Below, piece after piece: positions 7,571 to 11,424 of a DNA stretch of 11,424 nucleotides. The notes beneath the pieces are model-generated. The model saw only the letters and a list, made by a program, of their open reading frames with translations. It was not told the DNA's origin and ran no database searches. Source of the stretch: Psychrobacter sp. Its GTDB lineage: Bacteria; Pseudomonadota; Gammaproteobacteria; Pseudomonadales; Moraxellaceae. Location of the stretch: positions 1 to 11,424 of the forward strand of contig JARIEH010000100.1 of NCBI GenBank assembly GCA_029256865.1, in the 5' to 3' direction. The translations under genes were made by a program, and so were the position numbers. Position 1 is the first letter of the stretch. Each line of letters opens with the position of its first letter.

Positions 7571-7722
7571 GAAAAATACTATGACTGTATATTTCCAGCT
7601 TGTTATAAATAATTGTTATCAATAAAAAGAAGTGTTGCGAATAAGAAGAGATTGCGCAGATAAAAAGACAGGGCATCGACTAAAGACGTTTGATGACAAA
7701 AACCTCTGAGCCGATGTCTGAT

Positions 7723-7736
7723 TTGATGGTTATCAG
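7723..7736. promoter_or_regulatory. FNR/Anr-like palindrome
   Basis: TTGATGGTTATCAG matches the FNR consensus TTGATNNNNATCAA at nine of ten defined positions. It lies 53 bp beyond the ccmI stop and about 655 bp upstream of torE. No good -10 box sits at the distance expected for a class II FNR promoter on either strand, so the site may be distal, serve an unseen transcript, or be a chance match. Confidence 0.3.
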
Positions 7737-7788
7737 TTAGTTTTAACTTAGGGATATTGATTGATCAGTATTTAATGGTTGGTAATAA

Positions 7789-9069
7789 CTAAGGCACTTG
7801 CTGATTGATTTCGATACTCACTTGCTGCTGCTCATTTGCTAATATGATTGGATTAGTCGATAAATCACCAGACTGAGAGTTTGCGCTACCAGAACGACTG
7901 ATTCGCGCGGTCGCGACCAACTGCTCACCTGACGCTTGTGCGGATTGTATGGTTCGATCTGGCATCATCATATCTGCATTGCTCAGGCTTACTGCAATGC
8001 GGCCTTGCTTTAAATTACTAATCGGCACACGTTTTGCTGCATAAGGTGCTCCGCCTTCTGCTGCCCGAATAGCAACAAACAACACATCCTCGGCGACTAT
8101 CAGAGGCAGCAAGCTTGGGGTCACGATGACGGTTATATCAAAGCCGTCAGCTGCCTGCGCTTGTTGATCAGCGATATCAGCGGTTAGATTGTCTAAGCCA
8201 CTTAATTCATGGCTATAATCCCCTGCTCTTTGCTCAAAGCTACTGCGCATCTTACCTATCCACTCTTGCGCCTGCTCATAATTACCTGCACGTGCCTCAC
8301 CCATCGCCATCATCATCTGTGCTTCTTCTTTGTTTGGGCTGCTATCAAGCACCCCTTGCAAAGTACGGCGGATATTATCATCCAGACTGCCACCTTGAGC
8401 AAAGAAGTTGGTCTGAGCATACATCATCGCAACGTCTTCATTATCAGGAGCCAACCTATAAGCTCTGGATAGTGCTTCTAGCCCTGACTCCGTCGCCCCA
8501 AAAGATAAAAACATCTCAGACAGCTTTAACCAGCGCTGCGGGTCATGCGCATGATGGTGAACGTTGGTCTGCATCGCTGAAAAAAGTGCCAAGCCTTCTT
8601 TTAGCGCCCACTCTGGTGGCTCGTTAATCTTGCCTGTGAGCAGATCGTCTGCTACTTGACCGACCCTCTCTTGCTCTTGCCATAAAGTAAACACACTGCT
8701 GCGATCACTGATAACCATATAAGCCGAGCCAGCCAATACAGGTATCCAGAGTATCAGCATCAGGCGACTCACCAAACTTGGCGGCTGCATGGCTGTCGTT
8801 ACTTGCTCAGCATCTAACAATTGACGCTCAAGCTCTGTTTTTTGCGCTTGATAATGAGATTCACTGATGGTGGCTGCTTGTTTATCGGCATTTAACTCAT
8901 GCAATCTTGATTTATACACGTCAATATTGATATCGATGAGTCGATTGTCTACCAAAACATCTGGATATTTTATTAGTCGCAGCCAAGGTGCACTGACTAT
9001 TAAAGCCAGTAGTATTGATAATAACAGGCTTAAAGTAATAAATAGACCAAAATTAGAAAACGCACTCAT
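7789..9069 (-). CDS. ccmI: Cytochrome c maturation protein CcmI (CycH)
   Basis: Inner-membrane protein that holds apocytochrome c for the CcmF/CcmH haem ligation module. The 426-aa protein shows the CcmI layout: membrane helix 1 (8-28), a cytoplasmic coiled coil with the NIDVYKSRLHELN start typical of the family (48-88), membrane helix 2 (102-120), a periplasmic TPR segment (about 177-275, DPQRWLKLSEMF... and SRAYRLAPDNEDV), and the C-terminal beta domain (about 311-426) with VTPSL, VFVAIRA-like core, MMMPDRTI, ARISRSGSAN and SGDL. A His-rich stretch NVHHHAHD (169-176) precedes the TPRs. The ATG at 9069 has only a weak GAAGAG ribosome site. No other ccm gene is visible, so this is a stand-alone copy, next to the tor cluster whose TorC needs five haems. 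The function of a maturation factor is clear; the direct link to TorC is an inference. Confidence 0.88.
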   Translation of the reverse strand: MSAFSNFGLFITLSLLLSILLALIVSAPWLRLIKYPDVLVDNRLIDINIDVYKSRLHELNADKQAATISESHYQAQKTELERQLLDAEQVTTAMQPPSLVSRLMLILWIPVLAGSAYMVISDRSSVFTLWQEQERVGQVADDLLTGKINEPPEWALKEGLALFSAMQTNVHHHAHDPQRWLKLSEMFLSFGATESGLEALSRAYRLAPDNEDVAMMYAQTNFFAQGGSLDDNIRRTLQGVLDSSPNKEEAQMMMAMGEARAGNYEQAQEWIGKMRSSFEQRAGDYSHELSGLDNLTADIADQQAQAADGFDITVIVTPSLLPLIVAEDVLFVAIRAAEGGAPYAAKRVPISNLKQGRIAVSLSNADMMMPDRTIQSAQASGEQLVATARISRSGSANSQSGDLSTNPIILANEQQQVSIEINQQVP

Positions 9070-9132
9070 AGAAACTTCTCTTCATCGCGTGTTGGTTGAG
9101 TCGTTTTGCGAACGCCTTAACTCGTGGCTTCT

Positions 9133-9141
9133 ATTTTAGCA
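9133..9141 (-). promoter_or_regulatory. Candidate extended -10 promoter for ccmI
   Basis: The minus strand reads TGCTAAAAT, an extended -10 element (TGn plus a 5/6 hexamer). Transcription would start near 9126, giving a leader of about 56 nt. The leader contains a broken hairpin (GAGT-CGTT, 9098-9105, with AACG-ACTC, 9111-9123). The 167-bp gap before ccmI and the lack of functional relation to the upstream gene favour an independent promoter. Confidence 0.35.
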
Positions 9142-9236
9142 CTAATAATGAGTCAGTCCTGAGTTTGTAAAATATAGTTAATCTACTCGAAAAGTCATAC
9201 GCAGATTTAAAGTTGAGTGAGATAAGCATTAATCCT

Positions 9237-9962
9237 TTATACCCCACCTGCGCCTTTACTGGATTCTTCACTGTTTTCTACCAGTATCGCGGCAGCTGTT
9301 TTTTTGAGTATCGCCCACTGCTCATCATCGACATGGATGCCCTCTTTCCATGCACGCTGATGGGTTTCAAACAGCTCATCCGTCGATATTTTATGATCAA
9401 AATGCTCGATATCTCGCTCAATATTGAAGTTAGCTGTCGCCAGTTCAATGATCATATCATTGGTATTATAGTTGGCTTGTGGTCCATTAAAAAAGTACAA
9501 ATCAGGATAGACAAAGCCTTGATTAAGCGTCAGTAAAGTGTGCTTAGGTGCTGTACCATTATCCCACTTTGCCAGACAGGCAATGCCATTATCAGCCAAT
9601 TTAACCAGCTCACTATAAGCCAACCAACGATTATGACAGTTCATTAAGTAAATCTCAAAGTGATCCAGATCACCCATTTTTTCTAGAGCATAATCCATCA
9701 CCGCAGGCAAATGACAAATCAGGCTGCTGCCATGGAGATCAAAGCGAATCGCGCCTTTTTCTTGATGGACGATAGCGATGGGCGTATCTTGCTCCATTAA
9801 AATATATGGGCTGGCATTATTAAAGTGGCGGACACCGTCCAATCCCGCCATCTCAAGTTCAGCGACCATAGAAGCGATCACATCTGCTTCACCCACTTCT
9901 CGATGCATCCCAGTAAAGGCTTTATATACCATTGCCACGATTTCATTGTGCGATACAATCAT
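9237..9962 (-). CDS. Uncharacterised protein, DUF3726-like
   Basis: A 241-aa soluble protein without signal peptide or membrane helix. The start MIVSHNEIVAMVYKAF followed by EADVIASMVAELEMAGLDGV (about 26-44) resembles my memory of the DUF3726 family, and also the N-terminal helical segment of the Ldh_2 (YiaK-type) dehydrogenases, but the latter's cofactor domain is absent. Other visible features: a middle part rich in beta-type segments (IAIVHQEKGAIRFDLHG, about 62-78), single Cys residues at about 83, 109 and 129, and an acidic C-terminus. The ATG at 9962 has an AGAGG ribosome site overlapping the stop codon of the preceding gene 13 bp upstream, so the two are almost certainly translated from one message. 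Function unknown; the DUF3726 assignment rests on recall and needs a profile search. Confidence 0.75.
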   Translation of the reverse strand: MIVSHNEIVAMVYKAFTGMHREVGEADVIASMVAELEMAGLDGVRHFNNASPYILMEQDTPIAIVHQEKGAIRFDLHGSSLICHLPAVMDYALEKMGDLDHFEIYLMNCHNRWLAYSELVKLADNGIACLAKWDNGTAPKHTLLTLNQGFVYPDLYFFNGPQANYNTNDMIIELATANFNIERDIEHFDHKISTDELFETHQRAWKEGIHVDDEQWAILKKTAAAILVENSEESSKGAGGV

Positions 9963-9975
9963 GTCTCAAACCTCT

Positions 9976-11424
9976 CTAATGTGTGGATGACTCTTGTGTG
10001 GATGATGCTTCTTTGGACAAATTGGGCAGTAAAGGAAACAGCCATTCATCACTATGAACGTCGGCAAATAAAGGCGCACCTTGAAACAAGGTAATTCTTA
10101 CCCATCGATCAGATCTGGGATCAAATTTGGTCGCGCCGAACATCGATAGCTTACAGCGTAGCAGGTGCATCGGTAATGCGGTTTTATGTAAGACATTCAT
10201 CTGTATATCGCCCATTTTTTTATGACCCATGGTCCATACGCGTCGAGCAATAGCGCGGTACTTGGGTTTGCTTAAGATAAACTCGGATATCAGCTGCTGT
10301 GGATCTGCTTGCTGTAATGCCAGATATAGGTTTTTGGCTTGCCTGCCAATATCCAGTGCCAGCTCACGATCATCACCAGGCTCTTGTCCACGCACACCCA
10401 TGCGTGGCTCTTCTTTATCTATCGAGCGATACCAAAACCAATAGACATTTTCAGGCTGACTGAAATCCACATCAATGGCCCACCGATAGCGTGCTTCTAA
10501 TACTTCTATCAAATCCTGAATCACCTTGCCTTTAGGTAATGATAGGTTTTCATCGGCATTGACTTTCTCTTGAAACGCATCGACACGCTCAGCATACAGC
10601 TCCATTAAGCAAGAGATGATGACTTCTTGGCTCTCAAAGCTTAAGTAATCATGAGCTTGCAGGAACTCAGCCCATGTCGTGTAGTCTTCAGCGGTGGCGA
10701 CCAAGGTGCTTTTTAGTAATGTCAGTTCATTAACGACCGTCTCATTTAATAACACTTGCGGCTCATTAATCGTAACAATTTCGGTAAAATGCTGAATGGC
10801 GCGCTTGAGTAAACTTGAAAGATGCTCCGTCTTTTTAGGTTCAATGTTACAGACCAATGTCGCTTGCAATGCCTCTTCACGAGTGGTGAGCCATTGGTCG
10901 ACGACACAGGGATGATTGATGAGATATGGCGCCATACCCAGACCCGTCGCATTACCAATACCCAAATAGCGCTTAATCTCTGGATGCAGCGCGACCGCTT
11001 TGCGACCGCCCTTTTTCTTCGCTAAAAAATCAACCCAATCCAAACTAAATTCCCGCAAAAGATAAACTGCACACATCTGCGCACGAAACGACTGATTAAA
11101 GTCTTCGCTATGATCTAAGGGTTTAAAGTCGTAAATACCAAATTTCCCATTGCCATAGACCGCTGTGGTGCGCAAGATATAGCCGACTTGCGCAAGCACC
11201 TCAAGGTCAGGCTGCTGTCCATCAGCTAAAGAGCTGACGATATGATCAAAGACGCGCACGCTTTTGTTCGCTCGTGCCAGCACCATGACCATATTGGAGT
11301 TGCGACCTGCTTCTTGGAGCGGCACATTGGCTTTGAGATTGTCTAGCAACTCCTGACCAATCTCACCAAAAACTAAGCCAAAGGTAACATCCCACTTTTG
11401 CGCTATGACTCTATCATTACGCTC
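9976..11424 (-). CDS. Uncharacterised protein, 5' end beyond window
   Basis: The frame is open from the stop at 9976 to the right edge, giving at least 482 residues; a TTG at 11349 is only an internal leucine, since 25 more sense codons (ERNDRVIAQKWDV...) precede it without a stop. I do not recognise the family. The visible part is mostly helical, soluble and without membrane segments. Conserved-looking stretches are YILRTTAVYGNGKFGIYDF (a glycine-rich, charged loop), the helical SFRAQMCAVYLLREF, NATGLGMAPYLINHP, RYRWAIDVDFSQPENVYWFWY, EEPRMGVRG and, near the end, DPRSDRWVRITLFQGAPLF. It ends in a serine/threonine tail coded by a 15-bp tandem repeat. It lies directly upstream of the DUF3726-like gene and is likely cotranscribed with it, so the two probably share a pathway. 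An enzyme is possible but nothing seen proves catalysis. Confidence 0.85.
   Translation of the reverse strand, partial: ERNDRVIAQKWDVTFGLVFGEIGQELLDNLKANVPLQEAGRNSNMVMVLARANKSVRVFDHIVSSLADGQQPDLEVLAQVGYILRTTAVYGNGKFGIYDFKPLDHSEDFNQSFRAQMCAVYLLREFSLDWVDFLAKKKGGRKAVALHPEIKRYLGIGNATGLGMAPYLINHPCVVDQWLTTREEALQATLVCNIEPKKTEHLSSLLKRAIQHFTEIVTINEPQVLLNETVVNELTLLKSTLVATAEDYTTWAEFLQAHDYLSFESQEVIISCLMELYAERVDAFQEKVNADENLSLPKGKVIQDLIEVLEARYRWAIDVDFSQPENVYWFWYRSIDKEEPRMGVRGQEPGDDRELALDIGRQAKNLYLALQQADPQQLISEFILSKPKYRAIARRVWTMGHKKMGDIQMNVLHKTALPMHLLRCKLSMFGATKFDPRSDRWVRITLFQGAPLFADVHSDEWLFPLLPNLSKEASSTQESSTH
9981..10010. repeat. 15-bp tandem repeat at the 3' end of the unknown gene
   Basis: GTGTGGATGACTCTT and GTGTGGATGATGCTT follow each other directly, 13 of 15 bases identical. 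On the coding strand they give the SSTQE/SSTH tail of the unknown protein. In-frame duplication by replication slippage would explain it; copy number might vary between strains. Confidence 0.6.

Larger units (their letters stand above)
7069..7788. other. 720-bp AT-rich intergenic region upstream of torE
   Basis: No convincing open reading frame lies here on either strand. The stretch 7115-7215 is especially AT-rich and may act as the upstream part of the torE promoter, but so many A/T hexamers occur that I cannot single out -35 and -10 boxes. The region holds a 19-bp dyad (7289-7307), an AT-rich hairpin with T tract (7355-7378), a long hairpin with an AGGAGG loop (7538-7570), an FNR-like palindrome (7723-7736) and CTGTTCATTATCAA (7256-7269), which partly matches both a tor box and an FNR site. 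Its size and structure leave room for an unannotated small RNA or a long leader. Confidence 0.6.

Noticed and set aside
7609..7622. Fur-box-like AATAATTGTTATC and a partial FNR site
   Set aside because: The matches are incomplete, lie in very AT-rich DNA and do not align with a promoter or gene.
7671..7719. GGGCATCG/CGATGTCT inverted repeat followed by T on the minus strand, as a ccmI terminator
   Set aside because: The pairing depends on G-T pairs that become C/A mismatches on the minus strand, leaving about six real pairs around a 33-nt loop.

Overview
The window reads as a chromosomal piece of a gammaproteobacterium that respires anaerobically. The TorA protein looks, from memory, closer to the Shewanella type of TMAO reductase than to the Escherichia coli one. 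The moderately AT-rich DNA and the flavour of the other proteins suggest Moraxellaceae, perhaps Psychrobacter; this host guess is an inference and was not tested by any search. Every gene I can support lies on the minus strand, so the biological order runs from high to low coordinates.

Layout, in transcription order. (1) 11424-9237: an unrecognised protein of at least 482 residues, cut by the right window edge, followed 13 bp later by a 241-aa protein that resembles the DUF3726 family. (2) 9069-7789: a CcmI/CycH-type cytochrome c maturation protein with its own candidate promoter. (3) 7788-7069: 720 bp of very AT-rich DNA with no convincing gene but several hairpins, including one that presents an AGGAGG/CCTCCT loop, and an FNR-like palindrome. 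(4) 7068-2144: a torE-torC-torA-torD cluster: small membrane protein, pentahaem quinol-oxidising cytochrome, Tat-exported molybdenum reductase and its chaperone. (5) 2084-756 and 543-1: moeA and the 5' part of moaA, two genes of molybdenum cofactor synthesis.

The genes form one coherent system. CcmI helps attach haem to c-type cytochromes, and TorC needs five haems. TorC would take electrons from the quinol pool and pass them to periplasmic TorA, which reduces trimethylamine N-oxide. TorA needs bis-MGD cofactor, whose synthesis begins with MoaA and includes MoeA, and TorD protects apo-TorA until the cofactor is loaded and the protein is exported by Tat. No torS/torT/torR regulators lie within the window.

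The most interesting non-coding signals are a 15-nt-arm hairpin with a T tract between torA and torD, a hairpin between torE and torC, and structured elements in the 720-bp gap. With a candidate promoter just upstream of torD, these suggest that the cluster is not expressed as one uniform transcript. I did not find a mobile element, CRISPR array, tRNA or rRNA, nor clear evidence of an entirely undescribed system. The least understood part is the gene pair at the right end.
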